The notes: generated by a model from the letters alone, not told the origin. A DNA stretch of 64,000 nt from Natrinema altunense (GCF_000731985.1 NZ_JNCS01000004.1:186001-250000), one strand, 5' to 3'; positions 19,122 through 28,455 are shown, counted from the first letter of the stretch. Program-made: numbers and translations.

Positions 19122-19661
19122 ATGCACGGAATCGTCCACAAGACCCTCAAGGAGTACGTCGTCGAACGGACCGACGACGGCACCTGGGACACGATCGTCG
19201 AGCAGTCCGGCTTCGAGCCGAAGCTCTACCTCCCCGTTTCTCGCTACGACGACGGGGAAATCGACGCTATCCTCGAGACGCTCTCGACGATGGCGACGCA
19301 GGACCGTCGGGCGATCGAGCGCGACTTCGGGACGACGCTCGCCCCGGAACTGCTCTCGACGTTCAGCGCCCACATCAAACGTGACTGGGACCTGCCCGAC
19401 CTGCTCGCCGGACTCGAGGACGTCTACGACGACATCGAGGCTGCCACGGAGGACACCTCGCTTCCCGAACTCTCCTGTACGTCCGAGGCCGATCACGCGA
19501 TCGTCAGCTACGACACCCACCGCGACCAGCAGTACTGCGCGCTCGCCCACGGCATTCTCGAGGGCGTCGTCGCCGCGTTCGACGCCGACGCGACCGTCAC
19601 GAAGACCGACTGCGTCGACGACGGAGCCGACGCGTGTCGGTTCCGCGTCGACCTCGAGTGA
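19122..19661 (+). CDS. H-NOX-like (haem NO-binding fold) protein lacking the haem His
   Basis: A stand-alone domain of 179 residues related to H-NOX proteins, which bind haem and sense NO or O2. The opening MHGIVHKTLKEYV and the terminal strands VTKTDCVDDGADACRFRV fit the fold. The Y-x-T-x-R triad (YDTHR, residues 130-134) that normally holds the haem propionates is kept. Aligning the helix before it puts Tyr102 (EDVYDD) where the proximal haem His should be. So it either binds haem through Tyr or has become a haem-free sensor. There is no fused output domain and no obvious partner gene beside it; this assignment is by eye. Confidence 0.7.
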   Translation: MHGIVHKTLKEYVVERTDDGTWDTIVEQSGFEPKLYLPVSRYDDGEIDAILETLSTMATQDRRAIERDFGTTLAPELLSTFSAHIKRDWDLPDLLAGLEDVYDDIEAATEDTSLPELSCTSEADHAIVSYDTHRDQQYCALAHGILEGVVAAFDADATVTKTDCVDDGADACRFRVDLE

Positions 19662-19771
19662 TCGAGAGGGGATCGCTCGCCGCCACCGTCGGAACGCGGT
19701 CGGTCGGTCCGGAGTTCTCGAACGCTGGCCCGGGCGGCTTTCACCACGAACGGGGGGCGGGACGGACTCGA

Positions 19772-21868
19772 CTAGCTGCGCCGATGGCCCACTCCCGCTC
19801 CGACGAACACGAGTGCGATCGCTATCAGCGCCGCCGATACGCCGAAGCCGGGCAGTTCCTCGCTCACTGTTGTCGACGTGTCGCCGCCGACAGCCACTGT
19901 CGTCGTTCGATCGCCAACGGCGACCTCGTACTGACCGTCCTCGTCGAACCAGAGCGTGGCGTCGACCGTCGTCGTCTCGCCGGGCCGGAGCGCCACCGGA
20001 CGTTCGGCGGCGACGCCGTCGGCCGTCCGGAACGCGAGGGTAGCCGCGGCCGGCCGATCGCCGGCGGCCGCGACCGTCGCGGTCGCCGTCACCGACTCGC
20101 CGGGTTCGATGCGGTCGGGCGCGACCTGTACCTCCCTCACGGTCACGCTCGAGGACGACCGGACGACCGCCGTCAGCCGCCCCGATCCGACGCGGATATC
20201 GTATTCGCCTGGCTCGGGCGGCGTCCACGAAAGGGCGTGGCTCGCATCCTCGCCGGGCGCGAGCGTCCCCCGGCGGTGATCGACGACGCGGCCGTCGACC
20301 TGTAGCGTCGCGTCGTAGGTCCCCTCGCGCTCGCCGACGTTGGCGACTGCGCTCGGAACCGTCACGGATTCGCCGGCCGGCACCGCGATGAGCGTGCGGT
20401 CGTCACCGTCGGGACCGCCGGTCGTCGACGCCGACCAGCGTGGCCACTCCCGATCGGCCACGTCGATCGGCCCGGACCCCAGTCCGTACTCGAAGACCGC
20501 GACCGACCGACCGAAGGCGGCCTCGTGTTCGTTTCGGGTCCACATCCCGGGCGTCTCCGCCGTCCGCGTGTACCGCTCCGCGACCGCACGGACCGCCGGG
20601 CCGCCTTCGTCCTCGAGCGCGTCCATGAACGCCGCCTCGGTCACGGGTCCGTCCCGGGCGTTCAGCGTCCGGAACACGTCCGCGAGCGTCCGATCACCCT
20701 CCGTCGCGAGCCGCAGCCGGCGGTCGATCTCGCCGTAGACGAGTGCGCCCTTCGCGTAGTGGGTCTCCGGGTGCTCCCACGTCGACCGGTCGGCGAGGAC
20801 GCCACCGGCGTACGGTTCGCGCTCGCCGCGCTCGAGGAGCGATCGGAAATCGCCGAAGTCGGTCGCGCCGCTCTCGAGGGCGAGCAGGCCGGCGTAGTAG
20901 TCCGCCTGCCCCTCGGAAACCCACGCCACCGCGGGGTCGACCTCGGTCCCATCGGCGAAGTTCTGTCGGATGTGGACGTACTCGTGGAGCCAGACCGGGT
21001 TCCGCTCGTCGAGCGTGGCGTCGTCGACGACCCACGCGTCCGACTCGCCGTACTGGAGCCCGCGCTTCGAGCCCCAGTCGACCCCGTTCGGTACCGCGAC
21101 CATGAAGACGTCGTCGCTCCGTGCGCCGACGGTGAGGCGGTCGCGTGCGTCCGCGAGCGCGGACAGTACCGCGTCCGGCGACTCTTCGAGCGTCGCAGCG
21201 TCGGGGACGGCCAGCCTGATCGTCCCGCCGTCGACGGGTCGCTCGTGGACCGTTACCGGGCCGAAGAAAGCGATATCACCGCCGGTCGCGCCCGGGCCGT
21301 CGACCCGGACCGTCCGCTCGAGTCCGACGGGCGCGGTTCGCCGGTAGAACAGCGACACGTCCGGAACCGCCACCACGCCCCAGTCGCCGGTATCGACGAA
21401 CGTGTACCCCTCTCCGGAGCCGTCACCCTGCTGTTGGCTCCCCCGCCGCTCGGCCGGCATCGCGTACCGAATCGTCACCTCGTCGGCGTTTCCGGTCCAC
21501 TCGAACGTCCGCTCGTCCGTCCGCTCGACCCCCGCAGTCTCCTCGACGGTCGCGCCCGGCTCGAGTTCGATCTCGAGTGCCGTCACGGCCTCGGGGACGC
21601 GAACCGTCGTCTCCACCTCGAAAGTGTCGGGGTCGTCCTGCCGGTGGCGGAGGACGGTCGTTCGGGAAAGGACGTCCTCGGAGTTACTGCTCGCCGTCGA
21701 CCCGACACTCGTCCCAACCGATGCGGGCGACTCGTCGGCGGGTCCGATATCGACGCCGGCTGCCGACGGCGAGTCGGCCGTTTGGGACGGCCCCCCGGCA
21801 CCGACGCCGACCGGCAGGCTTCCGACGAGCAAAACGACGACCGCGAGGACGACGACACGGGAGTTCAC
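19772..21868 (-). CDS. Secreted M1-like metallopeptidase with PGF-CTERM anchor
   Basis: 698 residues. A Sec signal (VVVLAVVVLLVGSLPVGVGA) is followed by a beta-rich domain. A gluzincin-like zinc site comes next: HEYVH (about residue 290) with a second Glu in SEGQADYY, then a helical part and two CARDB-like beta domains (the second around REVQVAPDRIEPGESVTATA). The end is a PGF-CTERM tripartite tail: LPGFG, a hydrophobic helix, then a short Arg-rich end, for archaeosortase processing and lipid attachment. The peptidase should act at the cell surface; its substrate is unknown. Confidence 0.82.
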   Translation of the reverse strand: MNSRVVVLAVVVLLVGSLPVGVGAGGPSQTADSPSAAGVDIGPADESPASVGTSVGSTASSNSEDVLSRTTVLRHRQDDPDTFEVETTVRVPEAVTALEIELEPGATVEETAGVERTDERTFEWTGNADEVTIRYAMPAERRGSQQQGDGSGEGYTFVDTGDWGVVAVPDVSLFYRRTAPVGLERTVRVDGPGATGGDIAFFGPVTVHERPVDGGTIRLAVPDAATLEESPDAVLSALADARDRLTVGARSDDVFMVAVPNGVDWGSKRGLQYGESDAWVVDDATLDERNPVWLHEYVHIRQNFADGTEVDPAVAWVSEGQADYYAGLLALESGATDFGDFRSLLERGEREPYAGGVLADRSTWEHPETHYAKGALVYGEIDRRLRLATEGDRTLADVFRTLNARDGPVTEAAFMDALEDEGGPAVRAVAERYTRTAETPGMWTRNEHEAAFGRSVAVFEYGLGSGPIDVADREWPRWSASTTGGPDGDDRTLIAVPAGESVTVPSAVANVGEREGTYDATLQVDGRVVDHRRGTLAPGEDASHALSWTPPEPGEYDIRVGSGRLTAVVRSSSSVTVREVQVAPDRIEPGESVTATATVAAAGDRPAAATLAFRTADGVAAERPVALRPGETTTVDATLWFDEDGQYEVAVGDRTTTVAVGGDTSTTVSEELPGFGVSAALIAIALVFVGAGVGHRRS

Positions 21869-22095
21869 TACTCGGTTCTGGTGAGTCAGCGATCAAGACG
21901 TTTGTGGCAGCGACACTGTCACGTTCGGGTGACTCCCTTCGGTCGGTACCGTTTACGCACGAATCCGACCCAAAAACAACCGCCTCACCCTCACGGGTCA
22001 CTCCGTTCCCGCTCAGGTCCGAGGGCCTCGCGCCCGCGTAGCCCTTGCGACGTATGGCGGACGCGAGAATAACAACTGTAACGATCGACACACCG

Positions 22096-22125
22096 ATCGC
22101 ACAGCCGTCGTGCGAACGGGTGTGC
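22096..22125 (+). repeat. REP-like inverted repeat, copy downstream of ileS
   Basis: This 30-bp segment (ATCGCACAGCCG, a T, then CGTGCG and ACGGGTGTGC) recurs in inverted orientation at 25457-25485, with one substitution and a one-base indel. Each copy has its own small dyad (CGCAC/GTGCG). It sits about 20 bp past the ileS stop, so it could also serve as a 3' hairpin. Confidence 0.55.
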
Positions 22126-22145
22126 GGTGACGGTCAGTGGCTACG

Positions 22146-25100
22146 CTAGTCCGATGCTTCCGCCGCCGCCACCGGTTCGATCGCGATCTCCACCGACACG
22201 TCCTCGACAGCCCACTCCTTCCGGTGGCCGTCCTCGACGGTCCGGCGTTCGTCGGCACGGACCTCCTCGCGGATCACGTCCTCACGTTCGTCGACGAGAT
22301 CGGCGATGCGCTCGTCGTCGATCGCGAACTCGAGGGCGATCCGCTCTTCGACGTCGAGTTCGAGGTCCTTGCGCATCTCCTGAACGCGGCGGATGACCTC
22401 GCGGGCGTAGCCCTCGCTCTCGATGTCGTCGGTCAGCGAGGCGTCGACGTAGGCCACGCCCCGGTCGTCGCCGTCGGTGCTAAACGCGGTGCCGGCGACG
22501 CCGTCCGGCGTCTGCGTGACGAACGAAACCATCTCGTCGGTGATCTCCTCGCCGTCCTCGAGGGCGTCCGCGACGGCGTCCTCGATCGCCGCGAGGCGCG
22601 GCTCGTCGATCCGGGCCTCGTTGAGCGCGGTCATGACCTGGCCGGCGCGGTCGCCGAACGCCGGGCCGAGTTCGCTCATATCGGCCTCGGCGCTGTACTG
22701 GAGTTCGCCCCAGCGCTCCTCGGGCGAAACGAGTTCGACCGCCCGGGCGTTGAGCCGATCCTCGAGCAGTTCGGTGTGGCGGGAAACGGCGTCGACGACC
22801 CGCTGGTCGTCGGCGGCCACGACGACGCGCGGAACGGGCCAGCGAAGCTTGCGGCCGGCCTGCTGACGAGCGTTCGCGCCGGCCTCCTCGATCGCACGCA
22901 GGAGCGCGACGTCGGTCTCGAGTTGTTCGTCCTCCCACGACTCGTCGACGGCGGGCCAGTCCTCCATGTGGACGGTGTCGAACCCGTCGTCGCCGGTGAG
23001 CGTGCCGTAAATCTCCTCGCTGATAAAGGGCGCATAGGGCGCGAGCAGCGCGACGCTCTCCCGGAGCACGCGGTAGATCGTCGCGTAGGCGGCCGTCTTC
23101 GAGCCGCTGTCTTCTTCGGCCCACATGCGCTCGCGGACCGCCTGCACGTAGAACCGCGAGACGTCCTCGACCACGAACTCGAGCAGCGCGTCGAGCGCCC
23201 GGTCCTGTCGGCGGTCCTCGAAAGCATCGGTCATCTCGGCCTTCGTGGACTGCAAGCGGGCGAGTACCCACTCGTCGATCAGTTCGAGGTCGTCGTCTAC
23301 GTCCTCGAGCGTCGTCTCCTGCGGATCGAACCCGTCCAAGCGCATGTACGGCAGCGGGAACCGGAAGACGTTCCAGAGCGTCCGGAGGTGGTTCTCCATC
23401 GTCTGCATCCCGTCCCAGTCGAAGCGCATATCCTCGCCCTGGGGGTTGTTCGAGAGGAGGAACAGCCGCATCACGTCCCGGCCGTGGCGATCGATCGCGT
23501 CATGGGGATCGATCAGGATGTCCTTGGACTTGCTCATCGCGCGGCCATCGGGCATGAGCGCGTGGCCGTGCATCAGGACCTCCTGGTACGGGCTCTCGCC
23601 GAGCGCCGCGGTCCCCATCCCCAACTGGGACCAGAACCAGCCCCGCGTCTGGTCGTGGGCCTCGAGGATGAAGTCGGCGGGCCAGAGGTCGTCGAACCGG
23701 CTGTCGTCCGAGGGGTAGTCTAACGTCCCCCACGAGGCGACCGAGGAGTCGAGCCAGACGTCGAACACGTCCGGAACGCGCGTGTAGGTGGTCCCGTCTT
23801 CGGTGATCGTCAGATCGTCGACCGTGTCCTTGTGGAGGTCGACGGCTTCCGGGTCGACATCCTGATCGACGCGGTCCGCGAGTTCCTCGCGGTCGCTGAT
23901 GACGATCCGGTCTTCGTCGTCGTCCCGGTCTTCGGGCGTCCAGATCGGGAGCGGAATGCCCCAGTAGCGCTGCCGGGAGACGTTCCAGTCGGGTGCCTCC
24001 TCGACGAAGTCACGGAAACGGTTGTCCCGCGCCCATTCGGGATGCCACTCGCTGTCTTCGATGTTCGCGAGGAGTTCGTCCTTGACATCGGTGATCGTGA
24101 TGAACCACTGGTCGGTGACGATCTGGAGGATGCCCGTGTCACAGCGCCAGCAGTGACCGTAGCTGTGCTGGACCGTCCCCGAGGCGAGCAACGCGTCGTT
24201 GTCCTCGAGGTCGGCCGTGATCTCCGGATCGGCGTCTTTGACGAACTGGCCCGCGTACTTGCCGGCCGCCTCGGTGTAGACGCCGTCGCCGCCGACCGGA
24301 CAGAAGATCGGGAACCCGAGTTCCCGGCCGCGTTCGAAGTCCACTTCACCGTGGCCGGGCGCGGAGTGGACGAGCCCGGTGCCGTCGCCGTCGGTATCGA
24401 CGTAGTCGGCCGCGTAGACCTCGAGCGCCCCTTCGGCGTCGACGTGGTCGGGTACCTCCTCGGCGAGCGGGTGCTCGTAGGCCCAGCCGAGCATGTCCGA
24501 ACCGGACAGTTCCTCGACGACCTCGTAATCGTCGTACCGGCCCTCCCGCAGGACCGACTCGTATTTCGCTTCGGCGACGTACAGCAGTTCCTCCTCGCCG
24601 TCGCTCTCGGCGCGGACGCCGACGTAGTCGCCGTCCTCGTCGACGGCGACGAAGGTGTTCGCCGGCACCGTCCACGGGGTCGTCGTCCAGATGACGAGTT
24701 TCCCGTCCCGGTCCTCGAGATCGAACGTGACGTAGATCGAGGGGTCCTCGACGTCCTCGTACTCGACCTCGTTGTTCGCGATCGCGGTCTCACACCGGGG
24801 ACACTGCGAGATCGAGCGGTGGCCCTTCTCGACGAGTCCGCGGTCGGCCGCCTTCGAGAACCCCCACCAGGCGGCCTCCATGTACTCGGGTTCGACCGTC
24901 CGGTAGGGGTCGTCCCAGTCCATCCAGACGCCGAAGTCCTGGAAGTCCGCCTGCAGGCCCTCGAGTTGTTCGTCGGCGTAGTCCTTACACTCCTGAATGA
25001 AGTTCTCCTCGCCGAACTCCTCGATGTCCTGTTTATTCTCGAACCCCAGCCGTTCCTCGACGCGGGTCTCGATCGGGAGCCCGTGCATGTCGTAGCCCGG

Positions 25101-25352
25101 CCGATCGGTGACGTCGTACCCCTGCATTCGCAAAAATCGGAGGTAAACGTCCTTCAGCGACTTGTTCCAGGTCGTCCCCATGTGTGCCGACCCTGACGTG
25201 TACGGCGGGCCATCGACGAAGAAGAAGGACTCGCCGTCCGATCGGTGCTCGACCGTCTGCTCGTAGGCATCGACGTCGTCCCAGTACTCGAAGACCCGCT
25301 GCTCGAGTTCGTGTGGGTCGTACTGGTCGTCGACCTCGCCGAACCTGCTCAT
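22146..25352 (-). CDS. ileS: Isoleucyl-tRNA synthetase
   Basis: It charges tRNA-Ile. The 1068 residues are the usual archaeal/eukaryotic-type length. The class I HIGH signature appears as SAHMGTTWNK at about residues 50-60 and the KMSKS loop as AMSKSKDILID at about 605. Between them is the editing domain with WTTTPWT; the anticodon-binding and C-terminal regions follow. The ATG at 25352 (MSRFGEVDDQYDPHELEQ) is preferred over 25403. No Rossmann loss or truncation is seen. The gene stands alone, flanked by two inverted copies of a 30-bp repeat. Confidence 0.95.
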   Translation of the reverse strand: MSRFGEVDDQYDPHELEQRVFEYWDDVDAYEQTVEHRSDGESFFFVDGPPYTSGSAHMGTTWNKSLKDVYLRFLRMQGYDVTDRPGYDMHGLPIETRVEERLGFENKQDIEEFGEENFIQECKDYADEQLEGLQADFQDFGVWMDWDDPYRTVEPEYMEAAWWGFSKAADRGLVEKGHRSISQCPRCETAIANNEVEYEDVEDPSIYVTFDLEDRDGKLVIWTTTPWTVPANTFVAVDEDGDYVGVRAESDGEEELLYVAEAKYESVLREGRYDDYEVVEELSGSDMLGWAYEHPLAEEVPDHVDAEGALEVYAADYVDTDGDGTGLVHSAPGHGEVDFERGRELGFPIFCPVGGDGVYTEAAGKYAGQFVKDADPEITADLEDNDALLASGTVQHSYGHCWRCDTGILQIVTDQWFITITDVKDELLANIEDSEWHPEWARDNRFRDFVEEAPDWNVSRQRYWGIPLPIWTPEDRDDDEDRIVISDREELADRVDQDVDPEAVDLHKDTVDDLTITEDGTTYTRVPDVFDVWLDSSVASWGTLDYPSDDSRFDDLWPADFILEAHDQTRGWFWSQLGMGTAALGESPYQEVLMHGHALMPDGRAMSKSKDILIDPHDAIDRHGRDVMRLFLLSNNPQGEDMRFDWDGMQTMENHLRTLWNVFRFPLPYMRLDGFDPQETTLEDVDDDLELIDEWVLARLQSTKAEMTDAFEDRRQDRALDALLEFVVEDVSRFYVQAVRERMWAEEDSGSKTAAYATIYRVLRESVALLAPYAPFISEEIYGTLTGDDGFDTVHMEDWPAVDESWEDEQLETDVALLRAIEEAGANARQQAGRKLRWPVPRVVVAADDQRVVDAVSRHTELLEDRLNARAVELVSPEERWGELQYSAEADMSELGPAFGDRAGQVMTALNEARIDEPRLAAIEDAVADALEDGEEITDEMVSFVTQTPDGVAGTAFSTDGDDRGVAYVDASLTDDIESEGYAREVIRRVQEMRKDLELDVEERIALEFAIDDERIADLVDEREDVIREEVRADERRTVEDGHRKEWAVEDVSVEIAIEPVAAAEASD

Positions 25353-25456
25353 ACCACACCTAATCGCCTCCGACAGTAAAGAGGAATCGATATTGCGGGT
25401 CACCGCCCGGTCGCCACCGTTCGCTGGCGGCGGCTATCGGAACCGTTGACAGCCGA

Positions 25457-25485
25457 GCACACCCGTCGCACGGCGGCTGTGCGAT
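25457..25485 (-). repeat. REP-like inverted repeat, copy upstream of ileS
   Basis: This is the second, inverted copy of the unit at 22096-22125, 29 bp long, lying about 105 bp upstream of the ileS start. It contains a perfect small hairpin with arms CGCAC and GTGCG. Confidence 0.55.
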
Positions 25486-25559
25486 TAGCGTCCGATCAGT
25501 ACGCGAACGGTGGCAGCCGGCAGTATCAGAGTTCGAAAACAGAGCCGGTCCCGCGGCGC

Positions 25560-25790
25560 TCAGACGTACTGCGAGAGCACCTTCTGGTAGCCCAGTCCGT
25601 ACGCGCCGGCATAGAGCATGACGCCGCCGAGCGCGGCCAGCCACAGCGCGATCATCGCCTCGCCGGACCCGTAGTGCTGGACGCTCGCCTGTTCGACGAG
25701 GACGCCGCCGACCGTCAACACGCCTCCGATAAGGGTGTAGAGGACCAGTTGGAGTGATTCCGCGAGTAGTTCCGGGCCGATCGATGTCAT
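25560..25790 (-). CDS. Small two-helix membrane protein, unknown function
   Basis: 76 residues from the ATG at 25790 (MTSIGPELLAESLQ). Two hydrophobic helices (LVLYTLIGGVLTVGGVL and IALWLAALGGVMLYAGAYG) are joined by a short polar loop. The C-terminal YQKVLSQYV is polar. No family is recognised; haloarchaeal genomes hold many such proteins. The open frame begins at 25844, but that extension is basic and unlike the rest. Confidence 0.65.
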   Translation of the reverse strand: MTSIGPELLAESLQLVLYTLIGGVLTVGGVLVEQASVQHYGSGEAMIALWLAALGGVMLYAGAYGLGYQKVLSQYV

Positions 25791-25907
25791 TAGCACGCCG
25801 TTAGCCGCCCGTCCAAGGTAAACTTGTCCCCTCGAGCGTGACAAGACAGCACTGCCCAGGCATCCGGAATCGACCGGGCTAAACCGCTCGAGGCGTATTC
25901 TCCGATC

Positions 25908-26240
25908 GTGCCCGCGTCAGATCCCGATACCGACGCCGACGCCGCAGGCACCGACGACCCCACCTATCCGACCGGTCGCAACGTCCTCGAGCCCGGGTGT
26001 GCCCGTTGTCCGGCCCTCGCCGACTCCCGGGAGTGCATTTCGTGGGGGACCGGCGACCGCGACGCCAGCATCGTGGTCGTCGGCGAGGCACCCGGTCGCG
26101 GCACCCCCGACGCCGACCGCTGGCGTGGCGGGAACTGGACCGGCAAGGCCTACACCTCGCGCCACTCCGGCCGGCGCATCCGCCGGCTGCTCGCCGACGT
26201 GGGCTACGGTGACGACGCCTACTACACGAACGCGGTATAA
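25908..26240 (+). pseudogene. 5' half of a uracil-DNA glycosylase gene, cut by element insertion
   Basis: The N-terminal 110 codons of a family 4/5-like uracil-DNA glycosylase, which removes uracil from DNA. It shows the CARCPAL cysteines of an Fe-S cluster and the catalytic motif VVGEAPGRGTPD, then ends in YYTNAV followed by a TAA supplied by the inserted element. The matching second half is at 41173-41575. Joining base 26236 to base 41173 restores an uninterrupted frame of 243 residues. This fragment lacks the HPS motif and should be inactive. Confidence 0.88.
26226..26236 (+). other. attL: left 11-bp direct repeat of the integrated element
   Basis: ACGAACGCGGT occurs here, in the codons Thr-Asn-Ala-Val of the glycosylase gene, and again at 41162-41172. 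The flanking bases differ on both sides, so the shared core is 11 bp. Strand-exchange within this core by the island's tyrosine recombinase explains the split gene. Confidence 0.8.
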
Positions 26241-26352
26241 ATTAGTCAGTGTGTGAGAATTATGTATTATCGGCAGAGACGATAGGAGTTCGCAACTGAT
26301 ACTCTATGCACACTGCCTGAAGTCTTTACCTCACCTGCCCGTATCCGCTTGT

Positions 26353-27342
26353 ATGACCTTCGGCACGACGTGGAACAACCTTCTCGAGAACGTCGAAGAA
26401 CTCCCCTCTAATGCGACCCTCGTCACCCCACTCTCGCGCAAGGCCTTCGGCATCACCGACGTACAGGAACCTCGTGTCCTGATTCAGTACCGGGACGATG
26501 ACGAGACGATTCCCCTCCAGCGCGACCAGTTCGAGACGCTGTACCGTCGTATCCAAGACGCCCGTGGCGAGTTCGAGTTAGACCGATTGCCCCCGGACGC
26601 CGAGCCGTATGCAACTGTCTTGAGCCTTCACCCGCGTTTCGAGGTGGACGACCGAGAGGGAACGCTGACGGAGAGTGAGACGCCGACAGGCTCGCCGTTG
26701 GTGGACGCGACCGAAGGTACCGACGATGGTGACGGAGAGCGTCAAGAGCCGGATATAGAAGTATATGCGGACGGTCTGCTGTTGATTGACGCCCTCGAAC
26801 GCCACGACGTGTCCACGCTCGAAGACGTAGAGACGCCCGCTCTCGTGAATCTGTATACCCTGCTGTCGGACGTACAGCGCAACGCCAACGACCTACGCCA
26901 AGACGTGCGGGCTGTCCTTCTCGACAGGCTTCACCACGACCAGCCGGTGTCCGGTCAGTTCGGGTCAGTCCAGCGGACGAGTCGTCGGAACCGGTCGCTC
27001 AAGGACGACGAGACGGTGCTGAACGCCTTCGAGGTCGCCGGGATTGACCGCGAACGGTTGACCACTGTCGATTCAAGCAAAGTGGACGACGCCCTCGACG
27101 TGACCGAACTCTCCGAGAGGGACGTGTACGAAGTCGAAGAGAGCGAGTACGTCCGGAAGGCGGACGTTGACGAAGAAGAGAAAGAGACGCGCCTACAGGG
27201 ACTCAAAGATCAACTCGCGGCCACTGAAGGCGAGGAAGCCGACGAACTGCGCGAAGAAATCGAAGAACTCGAAGAGCGGATAGAGGAACTGACCGAGTTC
27301 CGAAGCGGGCGGTCGTTCCATACGTCAGCAGGCGGGAGTTAG
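26353..27342 (+). CDS. Hypothetical island protein with C-terminal coiled coil
   Basis: I do not recognise the family. The 329 residues begin MTFGTTWNNLLENVEEL. The first 110 residues look folded and mixed alpha/beta (ITDVQEPRVLIQYRDDD). Residues about 110-135 are a Ser/Asp/Glu linker. Then comes a helical region (LVNLYTLLSDVQRNANDLRQ) and a strongly charged coiled coil at about 270-315 (EEKETRLQGLKDQLAATEG and following EEIEELEERIEEL). It is the first gene inside attL, reading inward, with an unusual lack of overlap with others. A role in replication or partition is possible but not shown. Confidence 0.7.
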   Translation: MTFGTTWNNLLENVEELPSNATLVTPLSRKAFGITDVQEPRVLIQYRDDDETIPLQRDQFETLYRRIQDARGEFELDRLPPDAEPYATVLSLHPRFEVDDREGTLTESETPTGSPLVDATEGTDDGDGERQEPDIEVYADGLLLIDALERHDVSTLEDVETPALVNLYTLLSDVQRNANDLRQDVRAVLLDRLHHDQPVSGQFGSVQRTSRRNRSLKDDETVLNAFEVAGIDRERLTTVDSSKVDDALDVTELSERDVYEVEESEYVRKADVDEEEKETRLQGLKDQLAATEGEEADELREEIEELEERIEELTEFRSGRSFHTSAGGS

Positions 27343-27367
27343 TCTAACTGGTCGGCAGTTCACACTT

Positions 27368-27472
27368 TCAGGCGTTGTTCGGTGGGCTTAACGTTGCTTC
27401 GCACTTCCAACACACCATATCGTACTCGCCAACCGCTGTTCCACAGGACGGACACTGCGCTTCAAAACTCAT
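27368..27472 (-). CDS. Tiny zinc-ribbon protein (34 aa)
   Basis: 34 residues starting MSFEAQCPSCG, with a second Cys pair in CWKC, making a compact CxxC-CxxC zinc-binding module typical of small haloarchaeal CPxCG proteins. The ATG at 27472 overlaps the 3' end of the upstream gene (stop at 27462) by 11 nt, so both are likely on one transcript. Function unknown; adaptor or DNA/RNA contact is usual for such proteins. Confidence 0.6.
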   Translation of the reverse strand: MSFEAQCPSCGTAVGEYDMVCWKCEATLSPPNNA

Positions 27473-27767
27473 GAGAACCACCATCTTTCGTAGTGAAGGC
27501 TTCAGCGATACCGTCACGATAATCTCGGTTGCCTCGCTTCAGACCGAGTGAAAGCGCCCTCCGTACAGTCTGATCGTACTCATCTATATCAATCAAAACC
27601 TCGTCCTCACAGGACAGCACCATTCCTTTCTGATTCTCTGCCACTTTGCACTTGTACCCACAGGACGGGCAGGTGGCACGCACGTTGTTACCGCTGTAGG
27701 GCCATTCATAGCCACAGTGGGGACATTCGACCACGGTATCACCGGGCTTCGCATATTCTGGAATCAT
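27462..27767 (-). CDS. Small zinc-ribbon protein
   Basis: 101 residues. An N-terminal ribbon with ECPHCGYEWPY and TCPSCGYKCKV supplies four Cys in two CPxC knuckles. After it is a charged helical tail (DEYDQTVRRALSLGLKRG) that could contact nucleic acid or a partner. It probably leads a two-gene unit with the 34-residue ribbon protein that overlaps its end. Function not recognised. Confidence 0.72.
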   Translation of the reverse strand: MIPEYAKPGDTVVECPHCGYEWPYSGNNVRATCPSCGYKCKVAENQKGMVLSCEDEVLIDIDEYDQTVRRALSLGLKRGNRDYRDGIAEAFTTKDGGSHEF

Positions 27768-27890
27768 GCAGATTCTTCGAGGCGGGCCACAAAGTTAAAT
27801 CATTCTGACGTTTTATGCAAATCGTTACGTAAATATCCCAAATGTGGGAGATTACAATACCTCCTGAAGATTTGTTCCTGCATTTGTTGT

Positions 27891-27910
27891 CCTACAATCG
27901 GTATTGTAGG
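27891..27910. promoter_or_regulatory. Perfect inverted repeat, possible operator or terminator
   Basis: The 8-bp arms CCTACAAT and ATTGTAGG are separated by CGGT. It lies in an AT-rich spacer just past the 3' end of the lipoprotein gene on the minus strand. A related TACAAT/ATTGTA pair is found at 29039-29093, so a binding site is as likely as a terminator. Confidence 0.45.
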
Positions 27911-27975
27911 AATTCTCAATTCAAGTTGTTCGGTGATAATCTCACGAAGTGCTTCGTCAAAAGAATATCCTCGAG

Positions 27976-28455
27976 TCAGAACCCGACCGAGACTTCGACT
28001 TCGTACTCTTCGATGCGGCTCGCGTCTTGACTCGTGTACATACAGTCGAACTCCCATTCACGACCAGCCGCGAGGTCGTTCACGTTGTCGAGTCCTTCAC
28101 CGATCTGCGTCCCATCGGCGTCGAGGAACGTCGCGGTCGCTTCGACGTAAGAGAGTTCCCGGTCAGCGTTGTTGATAGCGGTACCACGGACACCCGACTG
28201 AAATTCTTCCTCGTAGAACTCGTGGTCGAGAATCTCTACGTCCGACTGGTTGTCGTCACCATTGTCTCCGCTGTTGGTGTCGCCGCCGTTGTTGTCTCCG
28301 TTATTGTTTCCAGAGTCGCTGGTATCGCTGTCACCGCTGTTTCCGTTGGCGTTTCCTTCGTCTGAATCACTCTCGTCGCTGGTACAGCCTGCGAGGGCGA
28401 GGGTGATAGCGGTCGTTCCGAGACTCCCGAGGTATCGTCTTCGATTTAGTTCCAT
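27976..28455 (-). CDS. Lipoprotein with FxLYD-like domain
   Basis: 159 residues. A Tat-like signal, MELNRRRYLGSLG, leads to the lipobox LAGC with Cys about residue 24. A Ser/Asp/Asn/Gly linker of about 45 residues follows, and then a beta-sandwich of the kind called FxLYD (NNADRELSYVEATATFLDADG). Expected on the outside of the membrane. It is divergent from the PhiH1-type repressor at 28566, with palindromes between them that overlap its promoter. Why a mobile island carries it is unclear; surface exclusion or receptor masking are only possibilities. Confidence 0.75.
   Translation of the reverse strand: MELNRRRYLGSLGTTAITLALAGCTSDESDSDEGNANGNSGDSDTSDSGNNNGDNNGGDTNSGDNGDDNQSDVEILDHEFYEEEFQSGVRGTAINNADRELSYVEATATFLDADGTQIGEGLDNVNDLAAGREWEFDCMYTSQDASRIEEYEVEVSVGF

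Noticed and set aside
27800-28057. Minus-strand frame of 85 codons overlapping the lipoprotein gene
   Set aside because: Its Arg-rich half is a shadow of the lipoprotein gene. The remaining part has no start codon of its own, though its helical look made it worth a check.
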